Assembly (NCBI GenBank): GCA_965216425.1
Contig: CBDCFV010000006.1
Coordinates: 434,001 to 498,000, forward strand
DNA: 64,000 bases
Source: CBDCFV01 sp965216425
Lineage (GTDB): Bacteria; Chloroflexota; Dehalococcoidia; Lucifugimonadales; UBA3495
Direction of reading: 5' to 3'
In this document: positions 52,094 through 60,224 of the stretch, piece by piece
Numbering within the stretch: the first letter of the stretch is position 1
How the letters are laid out: every line of letters starts with the position of its first letter
Program-made: the position numbers and the translations under genes
Notes under the pieces: model-generated
What the model saw: only the letters and a program-made list of their open reading frames with translations
Told to the model about the DNA's origin: nothing
Database searches by the model: none

Positions 52094-53644
52094 ATGGCAA
52101 ATGAACACGTCGGGAGCCTGTACCGCAGGAATGCCCTGAAACTACTCCCGCTCACCTCAATACTCTTAATATTAGCCGCCACAGCTTTTATCGGATGCCA
52201 ACCCGGCGCAGCCCCACCCACACTGCCGGCTGCCACTACAACACCCACCGCTGCCATTTCCCCAATCGAAACGAGTCCGTCCAACGACACGCAGTCAACC
52301 TTGGACGTGATCGCCCTGGGGCTGATTGCCTTCACTTCCGACCGCGACGGCAACGCGGAAATCTACGCGGTGGACGCCAATGGCGAGAGATTGACCCGGC
52401 TCACCGATAACGAAGCCAGCGACACGGGTCCGGCTTGGTCGCCCGACGGCAAGCGACTGGTGTTTACGTCGGACCGCCAAGGCAATAAGGAGGTCTTCGT
52501 GATTGACGCTGACAGCACCGACGCCATCAATTTGTCCCGTGACCCCGGCCAAGACATGGACCCGGCTTGGTCGCCGGACGGGGAGACCATCGTCTTTACG
52601 TCGGAGCGTGACGGCATCCCGGGGCTTTTTCTGATGCACTCCAGCGGCTTGGACCAAAGGAGCTTTGACAACACCGATAACGAGGAAACCACCTCGCCCG
52701 CTTGGTCACCCAATGGAACCAAAATCGCCTTCACGTCCGACAGGGACGGCCTCAACATATCGGTCATCGACGCCGACGGGACCAATGAGACCGCGCTGAC
52801 CAAGGAGCCAACCGACGACGCAGGGCCGGCGTGGTCGCCCGACGGTGCCCAAATAGCCTTCCACTCCCGGCGAGACGGTAACGCCGAGATTTACGTTATG
52901 AACGCCGACGGCTCCGGCCAAACTCGGGTGACCAACAGCCCTTCAGACGACCTTTGGCCGTCCTGGTCGAGGGACGGCTCGATGATAGCCTTTGAATCGG
53001 ACCGCGGCGGGGCCAGAGATATATATGTCATGCGGCCCGATGGCACGGAGTTGCGGCGGGTCACAACCAGAGGAGGCTACGCCCCGGCTTGGTCGCCGGT
53101 TCCTACTCCAGGAAAGGTCATCTTGTACTTGGTAAAAGCGGAGGATGGAGCTCATCTACTGTCGCTTTCGCCAGACAGCCCCGGAGGGTTGGCTATTGTC
53201 GAAGTACCCTTGTTATTCAACGTTCCGGTGAAAGACCGGGCGTATTTGCGGCAGCTCCTCTGGACCGACTCCTCCTTAATCTTCTCTGGCATGGGAATCT
53301 CCGGGTCCTGGCCTTTCACCGACTGGGCCCGGCTGGTAATGCAACTGAACGGTCCGTTAAACGATGCGGACTACTACCGGTGCGCCGCCTTCAGAATCAA
53401 CGGCGAAGAGGCGGGCAGTTCCTGCGGGGAGGCCTTCGACAGCCATGAATTGGTCGCAGGGGGTTACCAGGTGGTAGCTGGACTGCCCGCTCCCTTGGTG
53501 GTGGATGCTGACGATTTATTGGAGGTCTCCATAGTCATGGCAACGGTCGCGCCGCCGGGCGGGAAAGTAATCCCCAACCTGATATTCGGCGGCGACGTTC
53601 CGCTCAAGACCAGCCTCATCGAAATCGGCATCAGCCGGGAATAA
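52094..53644 (+). CDS. TolB-like beta-propeller lipoprotein
   Basis: This protein of about 516 aa has a signal peptide with a lipobox ending FIGC (about residues 31-34), so it is probably an exported lipoprotein. A Thr/Pro/Ala-rich linker (about 35-75) precedes at least six PD40/TolB-type repeats, each with the pattern IAFTSDRDGNAEIY...PAWSPDG (about residues 75-330). The C-terminal 190 residues have no repeats and no recognised family. Propellers of this type bind proteins or polysaccharides. Its start could be the ATG at 52094 or a TTG at 52082 behind GGAGG. It forms no clear operon with its neighbours. Confidence 0.82.
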   Translation: MANEHVGSLYRRNALKLLPLTSILLILAATAFIGCQPGAAPPTLPAATTTPTAAISPIETSPSNDTQSTLDVIALGLIAFTSDRDGNAEIYAVDANGERLTRLTDNEASDTGPAWSPDGKRLVFTSDRQGNKEVFVIDADSTDAINLSRDPGQDMDPAWSPDGETIVFTSERDGIPGLFLMHSSGLDQRSFDNTDNEETTSPAWSPNGTKIAFTSDRDGLNISVIDADGTNETALTKEPTDDAGPAWSPDGAQIAFHSRRDGNAEIYVMNADGSGQTRVTNSPSDDLWPSWSRDGSMIAFESDRGGARDIYVMRPDGTELRRVTTRGGYAPAWSPVPTPGKVILYLVKAEDGAHLLSLSPDSPGGLAIVEVPLLFNVPVKDRAYLRQLLWTDSSLIFSGMGISGSWPFTDWARLVMQLNGPLNDADYYRCAAFRINGEEAGSSCGEAFDSHELVAGGYQVVAGLPAPLVVDADDLLEVSIVMATVAPPGGKVIPNLIFGGDVPLKTSLIEIGISRE

Positions 53645-53799
53645 CGCCGGCGGTCAGGCGGCTGCGCCCCCAGGCACAACCATGGAGTCCGCAGAAGCCC
53701 TTTCCTCACCAAACCTGCGGGATTGACGCAGTCAGAGGTGACGCCTAGACTCGGTAGCAACCAACGACGCCCAAGTCTTACCGGGACAAGGAGAGGAAT

Positions 53800-54828
53800 A
53801 TGGATTTCGGCATGTTCACCGACTTCCACGTTCGCCAAGGCATGAGCCAAGCGGAGGCCTTCGAAGAGTCCTTCAACCAGATTGACCGGGCAGAGCAGAT
53901 GGGCATGGACTCGGTGTGGCTGGCAGAGCACCATTTCAGCCCGGAGCGGTCGGTACTGGCCTCGCCGCTGGTAATCGCCAGCGCCATCGCCGCCCGGACC
54001 AGCAGAATACGAATCGGACTGGCCGTGCAGGTGCTGCCGCTAACCAACCCCCTGCGGGTGGCCGAGGAAGCCGCCACAGTGGACCACATCAGTAAGGGCC
54101 GGTTCGAGTTCGGAATCGGGCGGAGCGGACTGACCAAGTACTACGAGGGTTACAACGTGCCTTACTCTGAAAGCCGCAGCCGCTTCCTGGAGTCGCTGGA
54201 AGTAATAATGCGGGCTTGGCGGGGCGAGCCATTTTCCTACCACGGCGATTTCTACTCTTACCAGGACGTGCAGGTGGTGCCCCAGCCATTGCAGCAACCC
54301 CATCCGCCAACCCGCGTCGCGGTGGCATCCGCCGACACCTACACGCAAATCGGCAAGCTGGGACATCCCATTTTTATCAGCGCCAACACGCCGGTGCCCC
54401 AACTACAGGGACGATTGGCCGACTACCGGGCGTGCCGCCAAGAGGCGGGCCACGAAGGCCCCGGAGAGGTGGTATTGCGGATTCCCGCCTACGTGGCGGA
54501 AACCACCGAGGCAGCCCGCTCCGAGCCCCAATCCAGCACCATGCACGCAATTACCTACGCCGCGACCGAGTTAATCAAGACCGCGGCCAGTGAAGAGGGG
54601 GCGGAACGGCTAAGGCAAATGGCCCAGACACCCTACGAAGATGTGCTGCGCCAGCGCGTCATGTACGGCACTCCGGAAGAAGTGACCGAAAGGCTTCAAG
54701 CGTACCGGGATGAGTTAGATATTTCCGGCGTAGTGCTGGAAATGAACTACGGCGGGCAAGTACCCGACGACAGAGTGATGAACTCGGTGCGGTTGTTGAC
54801 TGAGAAGGTAATCCCCAACTTCAAGTAG
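53800..54828 (+). CDS. LLM-class flavin-dependent oxidoreductase (luciferase-like)
   Basis: This 342-aa TIM-barrel protein belongs to the bacterial luciferase/alkanesulfonate monooxygenase family. The start MDFGMFTDFHVRQGMS resembles the first strand, followed by AEQMGMDSVWLAEHHF (about residues 36-51), a signature of the LuxA-like group. IGLAVQVLPLTNPLRVAEEAATVDH and GRFEFGIGRS are typical. It would use reduced FMN (or F420) and oxygen or a hydride acceptor on a small organic compound. The ATG follows AAGGAGAGGAAT. A hairpin at 54839-54871 lies just after its stop. The F420-type protein at 34.5 kb raises the possibility that F420 is the cofactor. Confidence 0.87.
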   Translation: MDFGMFTDFHVRQGMSQAEAFEESFNQIDRAEQMGMDSVWLAEHHFSPERSVLASPLVIASAIAARTSRIRIGLAVQVLPLTNPLRVAEEAATVDHISKGRFEFGIGRSGLTKYYEGYNVPYSESRSRFLESLEVIMRAWRGEPFSYHGDFYSYQDVQVVPQPLQQPHPPTRVAVASADTYTQIGKLGHPIFISANTPVPQLQGRLADYRACRQEAGHEGPGEVVLRIPAYVAETTEAARSEPQSSTMHAITYAATELIKTAASEEGAERLRQMAQTPYEDVLRQRVMYGTPEEVTERLQAYRDELDISGVVLEMNYGGQVPDDRVMNSVRLLTEKVIPNFK

Positions 54829-54838
54829 CCGCCATACC

Positions 54839-54871
54839 CATCCGACGCCGCTATATCCGCGGCGTCGGATG
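54839..54871. terminator. 13-bp hairpin between convergent genes
   Basis: CATCCGACGCCGC pairs perfectly with GCGGCGTCGGATG over a 7-base loop. It lies between the stop codons of the LLM gene and the hydantoinase, so it is probably a two-way terminator, though without a long T run. Confidence 0.75.
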
Positions 54872-54880
54872 TTCCCGGAC

Positions 54881-56302
54881 TTACCGCACCGGCCCGCCCA
54901 TGGGAGACCTGGGGCCGGTAGCGGAAAGGAACTGCCCATAGCCCGGCTTCTGGTCCAGTTCTCCATCGCTGTTAAGCAACACCTTGCCCCGCAGCAGGGT
55001 CATCCACGGCCTGCCGTTCACCTGCCAGCCTTCGAAGAGGGTATACCCGGCGTTGCTCTGGTGGTCGCCGGCGGTGATGATGCGGTCGCCTTGCGGGTCG
55101 ATTATCAGGATATCGGCATCGGAGCCTACCTGTATCACTCCCTTGCGGGGATAGAGGCCGAATATCCTGGCGGGGTTCTCGGACATCACCCTAGCCAGCC
55201 ACCAGATGGGCAGCCCGCGCTTCACTACACCCTCGCTGTACATCAACGAGACTATAGTTTCCATGCCGGGTGACCCGAAGGGAACGGATGCGCCTTCCGG
55301 CGTTACGAAGATGTTGTCCCAACCGATTTGCTTCAACTCCTTGGGATGCGGGGAGTGGTCGCTGGCAACGATGGAAGTGTAGCCCTGCTCCAAGCCTCTC
55401 CAAAGGGCGTCCCTGTCGGGGCCGTCTTCCGCCCGCAGCGGCGGCCCAATCTTGGCCAGAGGGCCAACCTTGGCCATTTCGGCGTCGGAGAGCAGCAGGT
55501 ATTGAGGGCAGGTCTCAGTCCACACCAACTGGCCCATGGATTGGGCCTGCTTGATGCGTTCCAGCCCCAACTGGGTGCTAAGGTGCACCACGTAGGTGGG
55601 GCAGTTGGTGGCTGCGCCCATGCGAATGGCCCGGTTGATTGCCTCCTCCTCGGCCCAGTCGGGACAGGCTGCCGGGAAGTCCGTGGGATGGGTATGGCCC
55701 TCGCCCAAAAGCTTGTTTTCCAGGTACTCGATGATGTTGCCGCTTTCGCAGTGGAGCTGCAACACACCGTTGCCGCCGGATACATGCTCCATGGCGCTGC
55801 AAATAAAGTCATCGTCGCACATGCGGTTGGGCCGTTTCTTGTAGGTCATGAACATCTTGTACGACTTGACGCCCATTTCCAAGGCTTGGGGCAGGTCTTT
55901 CAGGATGTAGGGGCGGTTCTGCAGGATGAAATGGAATCCGAAGTCCACCAATGCCGACGTTGCTATCTCTTCTTTGGTCCGGTTGATGGCCTGCGGAAGG
56001 GTCTCCTCCTTCTCAACGTCGTAAGACCCGAAAGGGATGAGGGTGGTCAGACCCGCGCGGGCGGCGGCCAATGAGCCAAGCTCGTAGTCGTCGTGGCCGT
56101 CCAAATGCACGTGGGCGTCAATCAGGCCCGGGAGTACAAACTTGCCGGTGGCGTCGATGTAATTGTCCGCTGGAGGCAACAGTTCCACCGGCCCCAAGGC
56201 GACGATCTTTTCTCCCGAAATAGCGATAGCGCTCTCAAAGGTCTGTGTCGATGTAACCACCTGCCCACCATGGATAATGGTGTCCACTCTGGTGTCCGCC
56301 AT
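54881..56302 (-). CDS. Hydantoinase/dihydropyrimidinase-like cyclic amidohydrolase
   Basis: This 473-aa metal-dependent amidohydrolase resembles D-hydantoinase and allantoinase. The metal centre is traceable: H64 and H66 in DAHVHLDGH, the carboxylated lysine in KSYKMFMTYKKRP, LHCESGN (histidine), VVHLSTQ (histidine) and ASDHSPHPKE (aspartate). The C-terminal SDADILIIDPQ is typical. It is distinct from the hydantoinase at 24 kb, which shares the fold but not the active-site loops. The ATG at 56302 follows GGAGGCATGAT. Nearby CocE-type hydrolase, VOC proteins, a DadA-like oxidase and an aldolase fit a catabolic cluster. Confidence 0.88.
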   Translation of the reverse strand: MADTRVDTIIHGGQVVTSTQTFESAIAISGEKIVALGPVELLPPADNYIDATGKFVLPGLIDAHVHLDGHDDYELGSLAAARAGLTTLIPFGSYDVEKEETLPQAINRTKEEIATSALVDFGFHFILQNRPYILKDLPQALEMGVKSYKMFMTYKKRPNRMCDDDFICSAMEHVSGGNGVLQLHCESGNIIEYLENKLLGEGHTHPTDFPAACPDWAEEEAINRAIRMGAATNCPTYVVHLSTQLGLERIKQAQSMGQLVWTETCPQYLLLSDAEMAKVGPLAKIGPPLRAEDGPDRDALWRGLEQGYTSIVASDHSPHPKELKQIGWDNIFVTPEGASVPFGSPGMETIVSLMYSEGVVKRGLPIWWLARVMSENPARIFGLYPRKGVIQVGSDADILIIDPQGDRIITAGDHQSNAGYTLFEGWQVNGRPWMTLLRGKVLLNSDGELDQKPGYGQFLSATGPRSPMGGPVR

Positions 56303-56502
56303 ATCATGCCTCCGTAGACCGGTTGATTGCGGAGCACCGTTGCCAGTTTTCCGGAACGGTGGTCCGTCAGGGATCAAGCGTAAGGGAGTGTAAATAAGGC
56401 TGCTTCCACTGTCAACGGCGGTAGGTTGTGCGGTGGCTGCCAACCCGTTCTTGTAGTAATGTGTAGTCGTTCTACCGGAAGACACCCAGGAGACAAGTCG
56501 GA

Positions 56503-57030
56503 ATGAAACAACACCTCAGTCTCATGCTGCTGGTTGTAGCGGTGGCCTTGGTCTCATTCAACGGTAGTGACGTGGCCCGTGCCCAAACTGAAACAGGGTG
56601 CTATGGCGACGGGGTGAAAACGGGGCGAATCATCATCGGCACGCCAATGAACGATACCATTAACTGCGCCAACTCGGACGAAGACCTGATCATGATTGGC
56701 TTGGGCGGCGACGACTGGTTGATTGGCGGGGGCGGCTCGGACGTGATGTACGGGGGCGACGGCGACGATGTCGTCCTGGGCCGGGCCGGCAACGACTTCC
56801 TGAAAGGCGGCGACGGCGCAGACTTGGTAACCGGGGGCTACGGCAATGACATACTCCGGGGAGAAGGCGGCGACGACTGGGTGTTCGGGTCGACCGGAGA
56901 CGACGTGTTATACGGCGGCGACGGCAACGACCTCATGGTGGGCGGGCACGGGACGGACTTGTGCGACGGCCAAGGCGGGGACGACGACGTGGCCACCCGT
57001 TCCTGCGAGGCCAGGACGAATGTCCCATAG
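56503..57030 (+). CDS. Short secreted RTX-like calcium-binding protein
   Basis: This 175-aa protein has a signal peptide (about residues 1-28, cleavage after ARA) and then an array of GGxGxD nonapeptides (for example GGDGDDVVLG, GGDGADLVTG, GEGGDDWVFG) from about residue 68 to 155. This is the RTX calcium-binding beta-roll. Two cysteines lie before the repeats and two after, so a disulfide-capped roll is possible. Unlike classical RTX proteins it has a Sec-type signal and ends right after the repeats, with no type I secretion tail. It is probably an exported, calcium-stabilised surface protein. The ATG follows AGGAGACAAGTCGGA. Confidence 0.82.
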   Translation: MKQHLSLMLLVVAVALVSFNGSDVARAQTETGCYGDGVKTGRIIIGTPMNDTINCANSDEDLIMIGLGGDDWLIGGGGSDVMYGGDGDDVVLGRAGNDFLKGGDGADLVTGGYGNDILRGEGGDDWVFGSTGDDVLYGGDGNDLMVGGHGTDLCDGQGGDDDVATRSCEARTNVP

Positions 57031-57095
57031 CGTCAGAGGCATGAATCCAGAAGCGCTATCAGCCAACCACATTCTCGTCCATTAAAAGTCCCTGG

Positions 57096-57115
57096 ATTCC
57101 CGCCTGCGCGGGAAT
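57096..57115. repeat. dRS3-like palindrome copy
   Basis: ATTCCC-GCCTGCGC-GGGAAT followed by GACGGGTTGGG, an exact match of the dispersed pattern. The extended right flank is shared with the copy at 61596-61615 and relates to the 118-bp element. It lies between the RTX-like gene and the 29-bp tandem repeat. Confidence 0.85.
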
Positions 57116-57132
57116 GACGGGTTGGGATTGCC

Positions 57133-57271
57133 GGCCCAGCCTGCTACGAGATGAGATTTCTGGCCCAGCTGGCTAGGAGATGGGACCGGCGGCCCAGCCT
57201 GCTACGAGATGAGATTGATGGCCTGGCCTGTTGCGAGATGGGATTTCTGGCCCGGCCAGCTATCTGTGGCC
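57133..57271. repeat. 29-bp tandem repeat, four units plus a partial fifth
   Basis: Units start GGCCC/GGCCT at 57133, 57162, 57191, 57220 and 57249, each 29 bases. The core is GGCCCAGCCTGCTACGAGAT, with variation such as CTGGCTAGGAG. It is a minisatellite between convergent genes; 29 is not a multiple of three and no reading frame uses it. Confidence 0.85.
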
Positions 57272-57321
57272 GGGCCTCCTTTCATAGCTGGCTTGTCTCC
57301 AATCACCCTTCGGATTGGCTG

Positions 57322-59067
57322 CTACCGCGGGACTACAGGCAAGGTTATGTGGGACGGATGCCGGGCGTCGTGCAACACCGTCTGAAGGGCCGGCCTGAGC
57401 TCGGACTCGTTGGCAATGATCGTACCGGTGTTGGGGTTGCGGTCGAACCGTGGGAAGTTGCTGCTGGAGATTTCCACCCGGATACGGTGCCCCGCCTTGA
57501 AAACGTTGCTGGTGGCCCACAGGTCGATGGTGTAGCAGTAAGCCTTCCCCGGCTCTACGAAAGCCGCGGCGACGGCAGAGTCGCGGTACCTGGCCCGGAT
57601 GATGCCGTCGGTCAGGTTGCGGGCGCACCCATCCTCGCACACGTCCACCAGCTTGGCGGTAAAGTCTGTATCGGTTGCTGAGGTTGCCGCCCACAGGGTT
57701 ACGGTAACAGGCCCGGTGACCTCGGTGTCCCTCTGCAAGGGGGGCGTCGAATAGACCAGCACGTCCTCGCGCTTCTCGATGTCGTTCTGGTCGAAAGCGC
57801 CGTTGGCGGCAAAGTAGGGGTTGCAGCATAGTTGGCCGCCCCGGGTGGGAACGGGTTCAGAGGGATTGTAAAGGAACACATCTGGCGGCTCATCACCGGG
57901 TGCTTCAACGCTCAAGACGCCGTTGCCGTGGAGCGAGTTGGCCTTGCCGTGGCTGTGCAGGTAGTAGTTGGTGGTGTGGGCGCGGGCCAGCGGCCACTCA
58001 TGCTCATCCCGCCAGACGTTGTCGCCCATGACGAAAATCCGCACCGGGGCCTCGTCCAACACTCCGTCGTCGACGCCTTTCAACCAGTGGTCGAACCACC
58101 GCAAGTGCATGCGGTCCATGTCGATGGCCATGGCGTCGGCGGCAAGACCGAAGTAGTGGTCTCCCGCCACGCTGGCGCCGCGGGCGCTGTGCTGCCACGG
58201 GCCAATGAGCAGCTTTTGTCCCCGCCTCGCGTCGTCCCCGTTTCCATTCTTCCGCATACCCAGGAAGTTGCGAATGGTGCCGCCGAGGAATATGTCGTAC
58301 CAGCCACCGATATTCAACGCGGGGACGTTGATTTGCGGGTGGTGGTCCTCAATGCACAGCTTCTTCCAGTAGTCGTCGTATTCAGGATGGGCCAGCCAAT
58401 CGTAGAAGTAGTCCGCCAGCCCATCCTTCAAGTGGGGGAACTCCTTAAGCGGATGAGAGCGGAACGCCTCCTCCATGCCGTCCGCCGCTTGTACAAGCCG
58501 GCCGCGCTTGTCGGCGGCGGCGGGATTAGTCGAGGAGATGTTCTGGAGATTCGCCAAGGTCAATTGAAGCATGGTCCAGGACACGTTGAAGCCAAGCTCG
58601 AAAGCTCCTCCTTGGTAGGTCCATCCTTCGTGGTAGTTGGAAGCGGTCACGTTAGGAATGATGGCGGCCAAGTGCGGCGGCTTGGACAGGGCTGCCAGCC
58701 ATTGGGTGGCGCCCACATAGGAGGCCCCGTACATCCCGACCTTGCCCGTTGACCACGACTGTGCCGCGGCCCATTCGACGGTGTCGTAGCCGTCGTTGAT
58801 TTCGTCCCGGAAGCAGTAAAACTCGCCCTCGGAGTTATAACGCCCACGGGTGTCCTGGATCATCACGGCGTACCCGCTGCGGGCCGACTTCATCGGGTCC
58901 AATGAGGTCATTGACAAGGGATTACCCTTATCATAGGGAGTCCTTTGGAGCAATACCGGGAACGGTCCGGCCCCCTCAGGACGGTAAATGTCGGCATACA
59001 GGGTAACTCCGTCTCTCATGGGAACGGCGACGTTGGTCTGGACAGTTATGGCGGTTGATTCAGGCAT
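57322..59067 (-). CDS. CocE/NonD-family hydrolase (X-Pro dipeptidyl-peptidase S15 type)
   Basis: This 581-aa serine hydrolase resembles the CocE/NonD group, which includes cocaine esterase, glutaryl-7-ACA acylase and related amide or ester hydrolases. The N-terminal MRDGVTLYADIYRPEG starts the alpha/beta core, VGMYGASYVGATQWLAA carries the nucleophile serine (about residue 115), and a C-terminal jelly-roll (GPVTVTLWAATSATDTDFT, GHRIRVEISSSNFPRFDRNP) is typical of the S15 family. The start at 59067 follows GGAGGCCAGTC. No signal peptide is visible. The substrate is unknown. The two VOC genes upstream share its strand. Confidence 0.87.
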   Translation of the reverse strand: MPESTAITVQTNVAVPMRDGVTLYADIYRPEGAGPFPVLLQRTPYDKGNPLSMTSLDPMKSARSGYAVMIQDTRGRYNSEGEFYCFRDEINDGYDTVEWAAAQSWSTGKVGMYGASYVGATQWLAALSKPPHLAAIIPNVTASNYHEGWTYQGGAFELGFNVSWTMLQLTLANLQNISSTNPAAADKRGRLVQAADGMEEAFRSHPLKEFPHLKDGLADYFYDWLAHPEYDDYWKKLCIEDHHPQINVPALNIGGWYDIFLGGTIRNFLGMRKNGNGDDARRGQKLLIGPWQHSARGASVAGDHYFGLAADAMAIDMDRMHLRWFDHWLKGVDDGVLDEAPVRIFVMGDNVWRDEHEWPLARAHTTNYYLHSHGKANSLHGNGVLSVEAPGDEPPDVFLYNPSEPVPTRGGQLCCNPYFAANGAFDQNDIEKREDVLVYSTPPLQRDTEVTGPVTVTLWAATSATDTDFTAKLVDVCEDGCARNLTDGIIRARYRDSAVAAAFVEPGKAYCYTIDLWATSNVFKAGHRIRVEISSSNFPRFDRNPNTGTIIANESELRPALQTVLHDARHPSHITLPVVPR

Positions 59068-59188
59068 GACTGGCCTCCGCTTATTCAAGGTGGGGTTGGG
59101 TACGAAAAATGAGGCCGCCCTATGACCCCACAATTGGGAGACATGACAGGCGGCCCCACATTATGCGGATGGCGGGATACTTAGCTGG

Positions 59189-59599
59189 CTAATTGCCGGT
59201 GGTCCAGCCGGACTGGGAAATGTCTAGGACCACGCCGTCAGGGCCGGACCACTTCATTTCGAAGTTACGTGGAGCGCCGGGGGCCATCATGTCCAGCCCT
59301 TCCCTGGTGGTAATGGCTTCGCCGTTGACCTTTTCGAGTTTTTCACACGCTTCGTCCAAGTCGTCCACCAGGAAGCCGATGTGGTGGATGCCGTTGTAGT
59401 TGTCCCCGTTGGGGCCGACGTCGGCGTCCTTGTCGGAATGTTTCCAGTTGAGGATAGCCAGGTTGATATAGCCGTCGGAGAGGAACACCGCGCCGTTGTC
59501 GCTGCGGCGCACCTCTTCCATCTCAAAAGCTTCCTTGTAGAATGCCGCCACCTTTTCGGGGTTCTTGGTGGTCAATGCTATGTGCCGAATCTTTGCCAT
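59189..59599 (-). CDS. VOC-family (glyoxalase-type) protein
   Basis: This 136-aa protein has the paired beta-alpha-beta-beta-beta modules of the vicinal oxygen chelate family. The first module starts IRHIALTTKNPEKVAAFYKEAF, with a metal-ligand histidine at residue 6, and the second contains IHHIGFLVDDLDEACEKLEK. VVLDISQSGW lies at the C-terminal end. It is likely a lyase, isomerase or dioxygenase of small organics; the specific reaction is not evident. The ATG follows AGGAGAAAGTC. The next gene upstream on the strand is another VOC protein. Confidence 0.85.
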   Translation of the reverse strand: MAKIRHIALTTKNPEKVAAFYKEAFEMEEVRRSDNGAVFLSDGYINLAILNWKHSDKDADVGPNGDNYNGIHHIGFLVDDLDEACEKLEKVNGEAITTREGLDMMAPGAPRNFEMKWSGPDGVVLDISQSGWTTGN

Positions 59600-59674
59600 G
59601 ACTTTCTCCTGGATTCCGGCTCAAGGCCGGAATGACGTTGTTGAGGAGGGCCGGAATGACGCTGTCCGGGTCGG

Positions 59675-60181
59675 TTATACGTTGGTGTAGTGCTTGAGCG
59701 CGGCGGCGATTTCCGGGCTGGGGAACTGCTCGCCGTTGCGTACCTTGACGGAATCGGTGTAGATTTCCAGCCGGTTGCCGTCGGGGTCGTTGAAATAGAA
59801 GGACCTGCTGCCGCTGCCGAGAACGCCGCCGCCGCCCTCCGGCCCGTGAATCAGGGGGCCGCTGACCATTTCGATGCCGTGGGAGTGGAGGTGGGCCAAG
59901 GCGTTCAGGTACGCTTCCCGGTCTTCTACCATGAAGGCGATTTGCTGAATCAACCGCTCGCCGCCCTGGTTGGCGGTAACGTCCACCGTGGCCGGGGCTT
60001 CGGAGATGACGACATCGTGGTGGTTTTCGCCGAATCGCAGGAACGCCGTCTGCCGCCCGTCTGCCGCCTTGCGCCGGTTGGTCACCAAGCAGCCCATGAC
60101 CTCGGTATAGAACTTGAACGACCTCTCAAAGTCCGACACGAGAATGCCCAAGTGCCCGACACCGTTGATTTGAATACCCAT
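59675..60181 (-). CDS. VOC-family protein, dioxygenase/glyoxalase-like
   Basis: This 168-aa VOC protein begins INGVGHLGILVSDFERSFKFYTEVMG, with a metal-ligand histidine in GHLG. The second module has QQIAFMVEDREAYLNAL, and FYFNDPDGNRLEIYTD at about residues 128-143 carries the metal-ligand glutamate typical of this family (fosfomycin-resistance/extradiol dioxygenase style). It is longer than its neighbour by a C-terminal helix. The function is not known. It follows the DadA-like oxidase gene on the strand by about 40 bases. Confidence 0.85.
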   Translation of the reverse strand: MGIQINGVGHLGILVSDFERSFKFYTEVMGCLVTNRRKAADGRQTAFLRFGENHHDVVISEAPATVDVTANQGGERLIQQIAFMVEDREAYLNALAHLHSHGIEMVSGPLIHGPEGGGGVLGSGSRSFYFNDPDGNRLEIYTDSVKVRNGEQFPSPEIAAALKHYTNV

Positions 60182-60224
60182 GCTGCCTTACCTCCCTGTT
60201 GAATGGGATCTTTTAACGTGAATG

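Noticed and set aside
57151..57681. A 176-codon plus-strand frame beginning in the 29-bp tandem repeat
   Set aside because: It begins inside a non-triplet minisatellite and then runs opposite the CocE-type hydrolase, with no ribosome site.
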